Positions 17,497 through 26,225 of a stretch of DNA of 64,000 bases are shown piece by piece. The notes below the pieces were generated by a model. The model searched no databases and was not told where the DNA came from. It saw only the letters and a list, made by a program, of their open reading frames with translations. Made by a program: the position numbers and the translations under genes. Position 1 is the first letter of the stretch. The number at the start of each line of letters is the position of its first letter. The stretch covers positions 3,823,405 through 3,887,404 of the forward strand of contig OX638330.1 of the NCBI GenBank assembly GCA_951812725.1, in the 5' to 3' direction. The DNA comes from an uncultured Caldilineaceae bacterium. Lineage in GTDB: Bacteria; Chloroflexota; Anaerolineae; Caldilineales; Caldilineaceae.

Positions 17497-18719
17497 AGAC
17501 TTTGCTCCGTCTGCGAAACGAGGAAATCGACGACCGCCTTGCCGTCTTCGCCGCTCTGGCGCCAGACATGGCGCTGCTGTTCGGAACTGGCGCCCCGCTG
17601 CATGATGGTGTGGATGTGGGAGACCTCTTCGCGGCAGTTGAGGCGGTCGAGAACGGATTCAACCCGTTCGAGCAGTTCGTGCAACAGGTCGTGAATGGGT
17701 ACTTCCTGTTCGATACCGAAATCGAGGAGGTTTCCCTGGAGCCCGTAGCGGACGGCCCGCCATTTGTTCTCGGCGATCAGTGTGCGGTCGTAGAGGCGGA
17801 AGGACATATTGCGATGGCGCAGGTCGACCATCCAGGCAACGGTTGCCTGGATCAGCGCGGCGACTGCGAGCACGTCGTCGATGTCGGGAAGGGCGTCGCA
17901 GACCCGGATTTCGAGCGCGGCCTGGCCGGTTGCGGGCGTTATGGGCTGGGCGTTCCGGCCGGCATCAGTCCGAGAGCGGGACGGATCCTGCTGATGGGAG
18001 TGGGGACGGATGTCCCACCAGATGGCTTCCGGATCGGGTATGCTGTTGGTGCGCAAGAGGGTATCAACGTAGCCCAAGTAGTCGTTGAGGCTGCGGAAGG
18101 CGTTGGGGATGCCGGTACGGGGCAAGGCGTCCAAGAGGACGGAGCGGTAGCTGGCCAAACCGGTGTCGAGGCCTTGCCAGAAAGGCGAGGCGTTGGCAAG
18201 GCAGAGGATGTGGGGCAGCAGGTAGCGCATGGCGTTCATGACGTCGATCGCCAGATTTCTGTCGTCTATGCCGACGTGGACGTTCATGCCGAAGGCGAGC
18301 AGGCGGCGGGCGATGAATTGTGTGTCCTCGATCAGCGCGCGATAGCGGGGCGACTCCTCCAGCTGTCTGTCCCAGTAGCTGAAGGGGTGGGCGCCGGCCA
18401 CTATCATTTTGAGGCCGTGGTTTGCGGCCAGTTGCCGCATTTCGCGGCGGATGCGCAGGAGCTCCTGGCGGGCCTGCTTGATATCGCGGCAGATCGGTGT
18501 ACCCGTTACGGGGGTGGAAGCCAGGTCCGGTGAACCTGTAGACGGCCCGCTCTGTGCGCTCTCTTTTCGCCCTCCGTTATCCTCGCCCCACGCCTGGTCG
18601 TGCAGGAGCGTGAGCCCTTGGGCGGTAGCAAAACCACGCAACTCGCGGCTGTCTGGGTCGATGAACTGATATTCCTCTTCGATGCTGATGTTGAAGGATG
18701 GTTGGCTGTAGTCGGCCAT
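17493..18719 (-). CDS. second GCS2-family carboxylate-amine ligase
   Basis: 408-residue paralogue of the next gene, with the same landmarks (ISIEEEYQFIDPDSRELRGF, GMNVHVGIDDRN, ENKWRAVRYGLQG). It is longer by two low-complexity inserts: one near residues 42-66 (GEDNGGRKESAQSG...) and one near 250-272 (SHQQDPSRSRTDAGRN), the latter falling just before the metal-site strand. Paired divergent GCS2 enzymes suggest either a heteromer or two successive ligation steps. It ends inside the start of the downstream paralogue (ATGA overlap). GAGTGACCT precedes ATG 18719. Confidence 0.88.
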   Translation of the reverse strand: MADYSQPSFNISIEEEYQFIDPDSRELRGFATAQGLTLLHDQAWGEDNGGRKESAQSGPSTGSPDLASTPVTGTPICRDIKQARQELLRIRREMRQLAANHGLKMIVAGAHPFSYWDRQLEESPRYRALIEDTQFIARRLLAFGMNVHVGIDDRNLAIDVMNAMRYLLPHILCLANASPFWQGLDTGLASYRSVLLDALPRTGIPNAFRSLNDYLGYVDTLLRTNSIPDPEAIWWDIRPHSHQQDPSRSRTDAGRNAQPITPATGQAALEIRVCDALPDIDDVLAVAALIQATVAWMVDLRHRNMSFRLYDRTLIAENKWRAVRYGLQGNLLDFGIEQEVPIHDLLHELLERVESVLDRLNCREEVSHIHTIMQRGASSEQQRHVWRQSGEDGKAVVDFLVSQTEQSL

Positions 18720-18875
18720 AGGTCACTCTTTTCTTCCGCTACCTCGCGGGTTTCGGTTGCTCAAAATTTCTTCAGATTTCTGCTGTGGCGTCCGGAGCGC
18801 AACGCAGATACTTCAAGTTCAGCATTCGCCCCGCCTTTCTTCGAACGCGAAGGGGGCCGGCAGCTGCGGGGCCTT

Positions 18876-20339
18876 TTATGCGCCCTTCTCGTCGATAACG
18901 AACACCGGCACAATCGAGCCGCCGCCGGCGGTTACATTGAGGAGGGTCTCGCTGCTCAGGCGGCAGAGGCAGCCGTGTACGCGCTGGCCGCGGAACAGGA
19001 AAGGGTCGGAATCCACCAGGCGACGATCGATAGAGACGGCGCCGTCGGCGGTCAAGGCCGGGAAGTCTTCGTAGGCTATCTGGACTCGTTGCTGAACGAT
19101 CGTCGGTTCAGTTGCAGCGTCGGCCAGGGCCGTGTCCCATGGGCCCTGCTCTATTTCCCAGCCGATAATCACGCCTTTGCCGCCGTATTCGTCGTTGGGT
19201 TTGAGAACAAGGTTTTCCCGGTTGGCGCTGGCCCATGGCAGGAGGTCAATTGGTTTGCCGACGGGGTCGAGAGTGGTTCGCTCCTCCACGGTGCGAGTCC
19301 AGGGGATGTGTGCCTGCACGGCTTCTTTTTCGGCGGCGGTCAGGAGATGGGCATTGCGTTCGTCGCTGGCAACGGCGAGGCTGGCTTTTTTGTGGAGCAA
19401 CTTACAGCTGAAAGGGTTCACCATGCATACGGCGCGGGCGTGCAAAGCGTCGATAATTGGATGATCCAACCCGTAACGGAGCAAGAGTTCGCTGACCAGA
19501 ACACGCTTGTAGATGAAATCGACCGGCGTGCCAGCGGCAAACAGCTGACCGTTTCGAAAATCCATTTCGCCGGGATCGCAGATGACCGCTGAGATCCCAT
19601 TCTCGGCGAAATACTCGACGAAAAGTTCAAATTCGCTGGCGGTGGGCACCCCTTGCCAATCGACGATGGCGATATCAGGCAGCTTGCTGCGATTGCCCCG
19701 CCATTTGTAATAGAGGCGCAGGAACTCATCGAGAGCAGGTCTTTTGCTGGGCAGGGCGCGCACGGTATAGCGCCGGCCGAACTCCTGCATTACCGGCAAC
19801 TCCAGGAACAGGTCGCCCAGTACGTCCGAATAGGCCATCGAGGCTGGGCTTTCGCCGTTGATCTCGACGAAACCGAGGCTGCGGCTGCCGTCCTGGTTGC
19901 GGGGGTAGAAGCTGTCCAGGCGGGCGGTGGGGACGGTGGCGTTGTAGCCGTAATCGATGCTGAGCAGCAGCTCCTCCTCCGGAGTTAAGTGGACAAGCGC
20001 GCGAAGCTCCTCGTTCTCCAGCATGAGACGGGCGAGGCGGTCGAAGAGGCGGAGGATCAGTTCTGTGCGGTCGACCAGATAGCGCCATTCGGCGGGCGAA
20101 TACATAAGTGGTCGCAGGACGGTACACAAAGGGCGTTCGCCAAAGACCATGCGGCGCTCGGCCATGCGCTCGGTGAGGAGATCCCAGCTGTCGTTGGCAA
20201 GGCCGGGTTGAGAGAGGAGGTCGTGGAAACGGGAGATGGCGATTGATGAATCCATGTGGTCAGTAGCCATCCTGTAGTTCTCAGCAGCCAGTGCTTTAGT
20301 TTCAGAAGACGCGGCGAACGCAGGTTGTGTACCAAGCAC
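18876..20339 (-). CDS. circularly permuted ATP-grasp ligase
   Basis: 487 residues from a GTG at 20339; the inner ATGs at about 20270 and 20255 are alternatives, since none has a clear ribosome site. The order of elements matches circularly permuted ATP-grasp proteins: LGFVEINGESPASMAYSD near residue 165, then VDFIYKRVLVSELL near 275, CMVNPFSCKLLHKKA near 305, and LVLKPNDEYGGKGVIIGWE near 370-390, the nucleotide-binding lysine and glycine loop. Such proteins make amide bonds on glutamate- or peptide-like substrates. Here it is paired with two GCS2 ligases rather than the more common alpha-E and transglutaminase partners. 156 bases separate it from them. Confidence 0.83.
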   Translation of the reverse strand: MLGTQPAFAASSETKALAAENYRMATDHMDSSIAISRFHDLLSQPGLANDSWDLLTERMAERRMVFGERPLCTVLRPLMYSPAEWRYLVDRTELILRLFDRLARLMLENEELRALVHLTPEEELLLSIDYGYNATVPTARLDSFYPRNQDGSRSLGFVEINGESPASMAYSDVLGDLFLELPVMQEFGRRYTVRALPSKRPALDEFLRLYYKWRGNRSKLPDIAIVDWQGVPTASEFELFVEYFAENGISAVICDPGEMDFRNGQLFAAGTPVDFIYKRVLVSELLLRYGLDHPIIDALHARAVCMVNPFSCKLLHKKASLAVASDERNAHLLTAAEKEAVQAHIPWTRTVEERTTLDPVGKPIDLLPWASANRENLVLKPNDEYGGKGVIIGWEIEQGPWDTALADAATEPTIVQQRVQIAYEDFPALTADGAVSIDRRLVDSDPFLFRGQRVHGCLCRLSSETLLNVTAGGGSIVPVFVIDEKGA

Positions 20340-20351
20340 TGCAAATAGTTG

Positions 20352-20747
20352 TTACATGTCGCAGTTGATGCCGAAACCCTGTTCGCCGGCCTCCGGGTCG
20401 CGAAAGGTCAAAGTCAGGTCGAAAGTTTGATGGTCTGCGTGTGGTGCATCCTTGCTCAAGCCGACAGACAGCATTGCTTCCACCCGGTAGGTTTCGTCGG
20501 GAAGGACGGGATCTTTCAGGTGCAGGGTGTTGTTGAGGCGGGTGTCGGTCTGGGCGAGTAGGACGAGACTGTTGTTTTCGGTACCGTCGGGGTTGTAGAC
20601 GATCAGCTCGACGTTGGGGGCGTCATCCTCAAGGCGGGCGGGAAGCCAGATCCGCACCCACAGGCGGCGCAGGTCGGGATAGGGATATATCAGGATCCGC
20701 TCGAACTGCAACGGTGTATCTTGCTCGAAAAGATTGATTTGCGTCAT
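20352..20747 (-). CDS. small beta-rich protein of the ligase cassette, unknown
   Basis: 131 residues ending 12 bases before the ATP-grasp gene, on the same strand, so it is probably the first gene of that operon. The composition is beta-strand-like with no signal peptide: FERILIYPYPDLRRLWVRIWL near residues 15-35, NVELIVYNPDGTENNS, TYRVEAMLSVGL and FDLTLTFRDPE at the end. I do not recognise the family. A carrier, chaperone or substrate-binding role for the ligases would fit, but nothing in the sequence proves it. It lies divergent from the kinase gene at 20871 across a 123-base gap. Confidence 0.65.
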   Translation of the reverse strand: MTQINLFEQDTPLQFERILIYPYPDLRRLWVRIWLPARLEDDAPNVELIVYNPDGTENNSLVLLAQTDTRLNNTLHLKDPVLPDETYRVEAMLSVGLSKDAPHADHQTFDLTLTFRDPEAGEQGFGINCDM

Positions 20748-20870
20748 AAGCGGGTGATTGCGGGTCGCTTGCGTGCCTGCGCAAGCGAGTTTATGCTTGA
20801 AAGTGTATATGCGCTGCCGCTGTACTACTTGAATGCAGGCGGCGCATTAAGTATAGCAGGATCTTACGCC

Positions 20871-22115
20871 ATGAGATACCTGAAAATTCTTGCCGACGAC
20901 CTGACCGGCGCCGCGGATACGGCGGCCCAGTGCCGGAGGTTCGGGCTGCCGGCAACGATCTTTCTGGACATACCAATACTGCCTCTGCCTACGGGGGCGC
21001 TGGCCTTTACCTCAGACTCCAGGCATTTGCCGGCGGAGGCAGCGGCGCGGCAGACGCGTGATACAGCCGCGTCGCTGCCGGCCGTGGACGGACGATGGTA
21101 CAAGAAGATTGACTCGACCCTACGCGGCAACATCGGCAGCGAACTGGACGCCCTGCTGGATTTGGTGTGTCCGCCGGCCGCGGTCGTCTGCCCAGCCTTT
21201 CCGGGGCAGAATCGCGGCTTGTGCAACGGGATTCTTACGGCTCCGGGGCTTGAATCGCCAGCCGTCCATCTGCCTTCTTTGCTGCGCGAGCAGAGTCGTC
21301 ATACTGTGGCGGCGGTGTCCCTGGAACAGGTGCGCGGAGGAGAGTTGGCGGCCAGTATGAGACAGGCAATTCAGGCGCGGGAGAACTGCGCATTGGAGGG
21401 CCCGGTTGTTTTCGCGGTCGACTCGTTGACGGACGACGACCTGGACAGGGTGTTGCAAGCGCAACAGGAGGTGCTGCCGGAGGCGCTGCTGTGCGGGAGC
21501 GCCGGTTTGGCAGGTGCGCTTGTCCGACGAGTCGGGGCACAGGAGGGGTTTCCCGCCATGCCTGCGGAGAGATTGCACACGGAAGGGCGGTCGGTTCTGT
21601 TGGTCGCGGGCAGTGGCAGCGACGTCGCCCACCGGCAGATCGAATGCCTGCTCAGCTCGGAGAGTGAAGATCCACATCAGGCGGTCAGCCGGATGATCGT
21701 GCAGCCGGAGACCGACGCCTGGGGGACAGCTGCTCTCGATCCGGCCCAGCCGATCTGGCTGTTGCAGCAGCCATTGCCCAAACCCGGCTCAGTTCTGGAA
21801 GGCGGAGAGGCGCGGCGGCGGGCCGATCACCTGGCCCGCGTCAGTGTGGCCGCCCTTGGCCGGAGGGAGGTTGATCTGCTGCTCCTGGTTGGGGGTGACA
21901 CGGCTATTCGAATTCTGACGCGCTTGAACGTAAGGCGGCTCACGGTTGAGAAGGAGTTGTTGCCGGGGATGCCGCTTTGCAGCGCTGTCATTGACGGGCG
22001 CCCTACGCTGGTTGTGTTAAAGCCAGGGCATTTCGGCGAAGATGGGACGCTCGTGGCGTTGTTGGACAGTGTTGGATTGTCTGGTGATGGCGGAAGGGCA
22101 GTGGATAGTGGATAG
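20871..22115 (+). CDS. four-carbon acid sugar kinase family protein (DUF1537)
   Basis: 414 residues from ATG 20871 (MRYLKILADDLTGAADT); the in-frame extension to 20721 is non-conserved. The N-terminal substrate domain shows LADDLTGAADTAAQCRRFG and YKKIDSTLRGNIGSELDALL near residues 65-85, the hallmark of DtnK/OtnK/DenK kinases. The C-terminal nucleotide domain has LLVAGSGSDVAHRQIE and LLLVGGDTAIRIL near 325. These enzymes phosphorylate D-threonate, D-erythronate or relatives at O4; PdxA2-type enzymes then oxidise and decarboxylate the product to dihydroxyacetone phosphate. A PdxA homologue is 1.4 kb away, which supports that pathway. Confidence 0.9.
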   Translation: MRYLKILADDLTGAADTAAQCRRFGLPATIFLDIPILPLPTGALAFTSDSRHLPAEAAARQTRDTAASLPAVDGRWYKKIDSTLRGNIGSELDALLDLVCPPAAVVCPAFPGQNRGLCNGILTAPGLESPAVHLPSLLREQSRHTVAAVSLEQVRGGELAASMRQAIQARENCALEGPVVFAVDSLTDDDLDRVLQAQQEVLPEALLCGSAGLAGALVRRVGAQEGFPAMPAERLHTEGRSVLLVAGSGSDVAHRQIECLLSSESEDPHQAVSRMIVQPETDAWGTAALDPAQPIWLLQQPLPKPGSVLEGGEARRRADHLARVSVAALGRREVDLLLLVGGDTAIRILTRLNVRRLTVEKELLPGMPLCSAVIDGRPTLVVLKPGHFGEDGTLVALLDSVGLSGDGGRAVDSG

Positions 22116-22203
22116 TGGTCGGTGGGATGAGACGGCAAGTTGGGGAGCAGACACTGTTGGCTAGACACGAAGCTGGGGAAGAATAAACACGGTGGCGAGC
22201 CAG

Positions 22204-22264
22204 GGCGGGGCGTTGCGGGGGCGCAGCCCCTGCACAAGGGAGGCCGCTTGCGGCCGACCGCCCA
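22204..22264. repeat. dispersed GC-rich structured repeat, copy 2 (core only)
   Basis: The 3' core of the repeat seen at 11461 and 61453. The distal hairpin here is GGCCGC-TT-GCGGCC (22242-22255) instead of GGGCC-GAA-GGCCC, so both arms changed while pairing was kept. It is followed directly by CAGTGATTAGTGGTCAGTGA and sits in the convergent gap between the kinase and aminotransferase genes. Confidence 0.8.
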
Positions 22265-22276
22265 TAATTGCAGTGA

Positions 22277-23470
22277 TTAGTGGTCAGTGAATGCGGCGAT
22301 GTTTTCGCGGACTTTGAGGATGGCTTGGAGGATGTCGTCCATCTCGTGCGGGTCGGCCAGGAGGACGTTTTGGCCTATGGAGATTGTCTGCTGGCAGAGG
22401 AGCTCGCTGTTGGGGCAGGGCGTGATGCGGCTGAAGGGTTCGACGAGCGGGGGCTGGCGGTAGAGGGGGTAGGGATAGAGGGGGCCGACGGGGATGTTTT
22501 CGGCGCGCAGGGAGGAGATGAACTCCTGGCGGGGCAGGCCGCCGAAACGCCCGGCGTCGTAGCGCATGAGGAAGATATGGTGGGAGTGTGCGCTGGCGCG
22601 TGGATCCCAGCGCTGGGGGGTCAGGCCTTCGATCTCGTCGAGGAAGCCGCGCAGGCGGCGGGCGTTGCTCATGCGGCGCTCGAGCTGTTCATCGAGTCTG
22701 GCCAGACCTGCGGATAGAACGGCAGCCTGCCAGCCGCTGAGGCGCAGGTTGGTGCCGAGGTTAGGGTGTTCGTAGCCGAGGCCTTCAGGGCCGCGGCCAC
22801 AGTTGGCGATACTCCACATGCGCTCGGCCAACTGGGGATCGTTGGTAAGGAGCGCGCCGCCTTCGCCGGCGGTCAGGTTTTTGCTGGCCTGGAAGCTGAA
22901 GGAACCGGCAACGCCCAGCGCGCCGACGGGTTGGTCGTTCCAGCTGCTGCCATGGGCGTGGGCGGCGTCTTCGATGACGTAGAGACTGTGGCGCTGCGCC
23001 AACGGCAGCAGGCTGTCGAAATCGACGGGCAGGCCGCCGAAATGGACCGGGATTACGGCCCTTGTGCGTTGGCTGACGGCGGCTTCGACAGCAGGGAATG
23101 AGAGATTCCAGGTGTCCAGGTCGACGTCGGCGAAGACGGGGGTGGCACCGACGGTGCGCACTGCTGCTGCGGTGGCTATGAAGGTGTAGGGAGGCACGAT
23201 GACCTCGTCTCCCGGGCCGATTTCCAGGGCGCGCAGGGCAGTCTCGAGAGTGGTCGTTCCGTTGACGGTCGTGATGCAGAAGCGGGCGGCATGACGGGCC
23301 GCAAAGGCTTCTTCAAATTCGGTGACGGCTGTATCGTAGCCGCCCCATTCGCCCCGGTCGAGCACGGCCAGCAGGCCGGCGCGTTCGGTTTCGTCCCACT
23401 GCGGCCAGCTCGGCCATGGTTGGGAGCGGACGGGTTGGCCCCCGTGGATCGCTAGCGTGCTATTTGTCAT
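22277..23470 (-). CDS. DegT/DnrJ/EryC1/StrS-family aminotransferase
   Basis: 397-residue PLP-dependent sugar aminotransferase-fold protein. TTTLETALRALEIGPGDEVIVPPYTFIATA is at residues ~65-95, HFGGLPVDFDSLLPLA near 145, the EDAAHAHGS aspartate near 165, and the PLP lysine in ASKNLTAGEGGAL near 190. Members usually aminate keto-sugars, and some act as dehydratases. It lies 12 bases downstream of the PdxA-type gene in one operon, with AGAGGAAAAT before ATG 23470. No other nucleotide-sugar synthesis genes are near, so its job in an acid-sugar locus is open. Confidence 0.88.
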   Translation of the reverse strand: MTNSTLAIHGGQPVRSQPWPSWPQWDETERAGLLAVLDRGEWGGYDTAVTEFEEAFAARHAARFCITTVNGTTTLETALRALEIGPGDEVIVPPYTFIATAAAVRTVGATPVFADVDLDTWNLSFPAVEAAVSQRTRAVIPVHFGGLPVDFDSLLPLAQRHSLYVIEDAAHAHGSSWNDQPVGALGVAGSFSFQASKNLTAGEGGALLTNDPQLAERMWSIANCGRGPEGLGYEHPNLGTNLRLSGWQAAVLSAGLARLDEQLERRMSNARRLRGFLDEIEGLTPQRWDPRASAHSHHIFLMRYDAGRFGGLPRQEFISSLRAENIPVGPLYPYPLYRQPPLVEPFSRITPCPNSELLCQQTISIGQNVLLADPHEMDDILQAILKVRENIAAFTDH

Positions 23471-23482
23471 ATTTTCCTCTGC

Positions 23483-24541
23483 TCAGGCTGGCTGCCCGCG
23501 TTGCGCTGGGTTGAGCATCTGCGAGCACAGCTTCAGCGCTTGCTTGAGAGCCTGCGGGCTGGCGACGCCCTGTCCGACGATGTCGAAGGCGGTGCCGTGG
23601 GCTGGGGTTGTTATGGGTGTGGACAGGCCGCCGTGGACGGTGACGCCGCGTTCGAAGCCGAGCAGTTTCATGGCGATCTGACCCTGATCGTGATACATGG
23701 TTACCACGCCATCGAACTCGCCGCGACTGGCGCGCAGAAATACGGTGTCGGGCGGGTAGGGGCCAGTGGCGGCGATATCCTCTTCCTGGGCGGCTTCGAC
23801 GGCGGGGCGGATGACGTCGTCTTCTTCGTTGCCGAAGAGCCCGCCTTCACCTGCATGGGGATTCAGACCGGCGACGGCGAGGCGGGGCGAAGGGAGACCA
23901 CTCTGGCGGATGGTATGGTGGATCAGGCGAATGGCGGGCAGGATTTCAGCGACGGAAATGTGTTCAGAGACGGCGCGCAGGGGGATGTGGGAGGTTACGC
24001 GGGAGGTCCAGAGGCCGTCGAGAGTGTTGACCTCGCCGACGTAGCGGCTGACGCCGAGGCGGTCGGCGAAGTAGCGCAGCTCGTCCTCGTGGCTGCTGCC
24101 GGCGGCGTGCATGGCCTGCTTGTTGAGTGAGGCGTAGCAGATGCCGTCGATGATGCCGGCGCGAGCCAGGTTGGCGGCATAGTCGAGCGATTGGAGGACG
24201 TAGCTGCCGGCGGCCGCGCTCATCCGGCCGGGAGTGTGCTCGTCTTGGGGGAAGGTTAGACCGGTCAGGAGCATGGGGCCTGCGGCGGAGGCCGGCAGGT
24301 CTTCAGGTGAATTGTAGTGCGGCAGGTTGAGAGAGAGACCGGCGCACTGCGCGCCCCAGTCCAGCAGCCAAGGGTCGCCGATGACAACAATGTCAACACG
24401 GTCGGTGCTGGATTTTGTTTTGTCCTCTTCAAAACCTTCGACCAGGACGCGGGCGACGATTTCCGGCCCGATCCCACAGGGGTCGCCCAAGAGAAGAGCG
24501 AGACGAGAGGAGCGCGTCGACGTATTTGAACTGTGAGTCAT
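23483..24541 (-). CDS. pdxA: PdxA-family 4-hydroxythreonine-4-phosphate dehydrogenase
   Basis: 352 residues with the PdxA signature: LLGDPCGIGPEIVARVL near residue 17, NKQAMHAAG with the first metal histidine near 155, LRAVSEHISVAEILP with the second near 205, AGLNPHAGEGGLFGNEE near 240, and MYHDQGQIAMK with the third near 290. It oxidises and decarboxylates 4-phosphohydroxy-L-threonine or, in the PdxA2 branch, 4-phospho-D-threonate or erythronate. With a DUF1537 kinase next door, the acid-sugar role is more likely than vitamin B6 synthesis. It is first in an operon with the DegT gene. Confidence 0.9.
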   Translation of the reverse strand: MTHSSNTSTRSSRLALLLGDPCGIGPEIVARVLVEGFEEDKTKSSTDRVDIVVIGDPWLLDWGAQCAGLSLNLPHYNSPEDLPASAAGPMLLTGLTFPQDEHTPGRMSAAAGSYVLQSLDYAANLARAGIIDGICYASLNKQAMHAAGSSHEDELRYFADRLGVSRYVGEVNTLDGLWTSRVTSHIPLRAVSEHISVAEILPAIRLIHHTIRQSGLPSPRLAVAGLNPHAGEGGLFGNEEDDVIRPAVEAAQEEDIAATGPYPPDTVFLRASRGEFDGVVTMYHDQGQIAMKLLGFERGVTVHGGLSTPITTPAHGTAFDIVGQGVASPQALKQALKLCSQMLNPAQRGQPA

Positions 24542-24624
24542 GTGCGTTGAGGGCGTTGGGGTTCTTTTCCTGCGCGGTGCAGCAGGACGAGAACAGTTCT
24601 TGAAGATAGGTTAGTTCGACCGCT

Positions 24625-24659
24625 GCCCAATGCTGACTCCAGGACTGTCAGCATTGGGC
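24625..24659. terminator. perfect 13-bp stem-loop between PdxA and LarA-like genes
   Basis: GCCCAATGCTGAC (24625-24637) pairs exactly with GTCAGCATTGGGC (24647-24659) across a 9-base loop. No U-tract follows on the minus strand, so it may be a transcript-stabilising or attenuating hairpin rather than a classic intrinsic terminator. Confidence 0.55.
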
Positions 24660-24678
24660 GAAGTCGTTTTCAGCCGAA

Positions 24679-26004
24679 TCAGGCGTACTCCAGCTCCGGC
24701 TCCAGCGGCCACGGGGTCTGCATTACGCCGTCATTGAAGGTAAGAGGCACTTCGCCGGTGATGGTAAGACGTGGATGGCTCTCGACTTCGGCGCGCAAGC
24801 TAGGGCTGACGTAGAAGTCCTCCAGGGTCAGGGTATCGCGTATGAAGACCATTTTGGCGGCGTCATGGGGCTCGGCGCAGATGCGCAGCGCGACTTGGAG
24901 GGTGCGTTCGTCGTCGGCAAAGGTAAGGGGCAGGTGGGAGCGGGTGGCGCTAAAGATGCCGGATGTCACCGCGTTCATATAGGTTGCCTGCCAGTCGATT
25001 TTGCGGGCGACGCGGGCGGTGGTTACGTTGGCAAGGCCGAGGCCGGATACATTGCCATGGGTCTCCTCGGTCAGGTCGAGGACGGTGATGATGGCCACGT
25101 CTACTTTGCCGAAGTTTTCGGGTTGGCGGGGGATGCTTAAGCGGCTGATGACGTTGGTGTCCATGCCGGTGCCTGAGATGTTTTTGCCCAGATCGCGTAC
25201 AACGAGCACGTCTACGGCTTCGAAGGGGATCTGGGCGAGGTAGTCCTTGGCCTTGACGAGCAGATCGGCCTCTTTCTGCGTACCCACTTCGGCGGCGGTG
25301 AGGCCGACAATCATGGCGGTATCTTCATAGGCGTTCTCTATGGGGCAGATGGCGCCGCGGAAGTTGGTGTTGGCTTCGTAAACGCGCGCGGCGGGTTCCA
25401 GATACATCTGGAAGTTCCTGCCGCCGCCGCTGTGCATCATGGAGGCGCCGTGCTGTTTGCCCCAGCCGATGACGCACATTTTGGAGGGGCCGCTCTCGAG
25501 GTGGCTGCGGAAGTCGGTATGCGGCTTGATGCGGCTGACGAGGACGGCGTGATCGGCGGCCATTGAGTCTTTGCCCTGGCAGACGGCCGGCCCGTCGGGG
25601 ATGCGGCCGATCTCGGCCACTTCCATCGTCGCTCTGATCTCAACGCCCATGGCGTCCTCGGTGACGCCCATACCGGCGAGGATCTCTTTCTGTCCCTCGA
25701 CGGTGGCGCCGCCGTGGCTGCCCATGGCGGGGACGACGTAGGGCTTCATGCCGGCGGCTTTGAGGTGATCGACTGCGGCGCGCACGATGGCGGCGAGATT
25801 GGCGATGCCGCGGCTGCCGGCGCCGATGGCGACGGAATCGCCCGGCTGCATGGGCGCCATTATTCCGCTTTGGGTCAGCGCTTTGCCGACGGCGGCGTGG
25901 ATGTCGTCGACCTGGGGCGTGTCGAAGTTCTGGTGGACGGCCAGAAGCGTTTCAGGCAAATTGGCAGGGAAACGGATATCCTGGATTTCTTGAAGCAGGT
26001 TCAT
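24679..26004 (-). CDS. LarA-like (DUF2088) lactate-racemase-domain protein
   Basis: 441 residues of the nickel-pincer racemase LarA superfamily. The N-terminal domain has AIGAGSRGIANLAAIVRAAVDHL near residues 58-80 and VPAMGSHGGATVEGQ near 95-110, with a histidine at the LarA catalytic position. Further on are SRIKPHTDFRSHLESGPSKMCVIGWGKQHG (near 160-190), with the lysine and histidine that in LarA hold the cofactor and nickel. Other members racemise or epimerise short hydroxy-acids or onate sugars, which suits this acid-sugar locus. No larB, larC or larE is in the window. ATG 26004 follows GAGGAGAATAAAT. Confidence 0.82.
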   Translation of the reverse strand: MNLLQEIQDIRFPANLPETLLAVHQNFDTPQVDDIHAAVGKALTQSGIMAPMQPGDSVAIGAGSRGIANLAAIVRAAVDHLKAAGMKPYVVPAMGSHGGATVEGQKEILAGMGVTEDAMGVEIRATMEVAEIGRIPDGPAVCQGKDSMAADHAVLVSRIKPHTDFRSHLESGPSKMCVIGWGKQHGASMMHSGGGRNFQMYLEPAARVYEANTNFRGAICPIENAYEDTAMIVGLTAAEVGTQKEADLLVKAKDYLAQIPFEAVDVLVVRDLGKNISGTGMDTNVISRLSIPRQPENFGKVDVAIITVLDLTEETHGNVSGLGLANVTTARVARKIDWQATYMNAVTSGIFSATRSHLPLTFADDERTLQVALRICAEPHDAAKMVFIRDTLTLEDFYVSPSLRAEVESHPRLTITGEVPLTFNDGVMQTPWPLEPELEYA

Positions 26005-26118
26005 ATTTATTCTCCTCAGTTGCGGGCTTCGCAGTACAGAAGGACGGCATCTGGTTTGAGCGATTACTTATCAGCGCCGGCCGGAATCGTCTGGGTACCT
26101 ATTATTCTCCAGTTTCGC

Positions 26119-26124
26119 ATTATA
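26119..26124 (-). promoter_or_regulatory. -10 element candidate for the LarA-like gene
   Basis: A consensus TATAAT on the minus strand lies 115 bases upstream of the LarA-like start in a 220-base gap. I do not find a good -35 hexamer at the right distance, so this is tentative. Confidence 0.3.
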
Positions 26125-26225
26125 GCCAATGGGACCAACCGATACTGGCTCTCATGATCTCCGTTTTTTGTCAGTAGTCAACATTAATGAAGGCAGGCGA
26201 CAAACCGAATACCGACACCTTCAGT

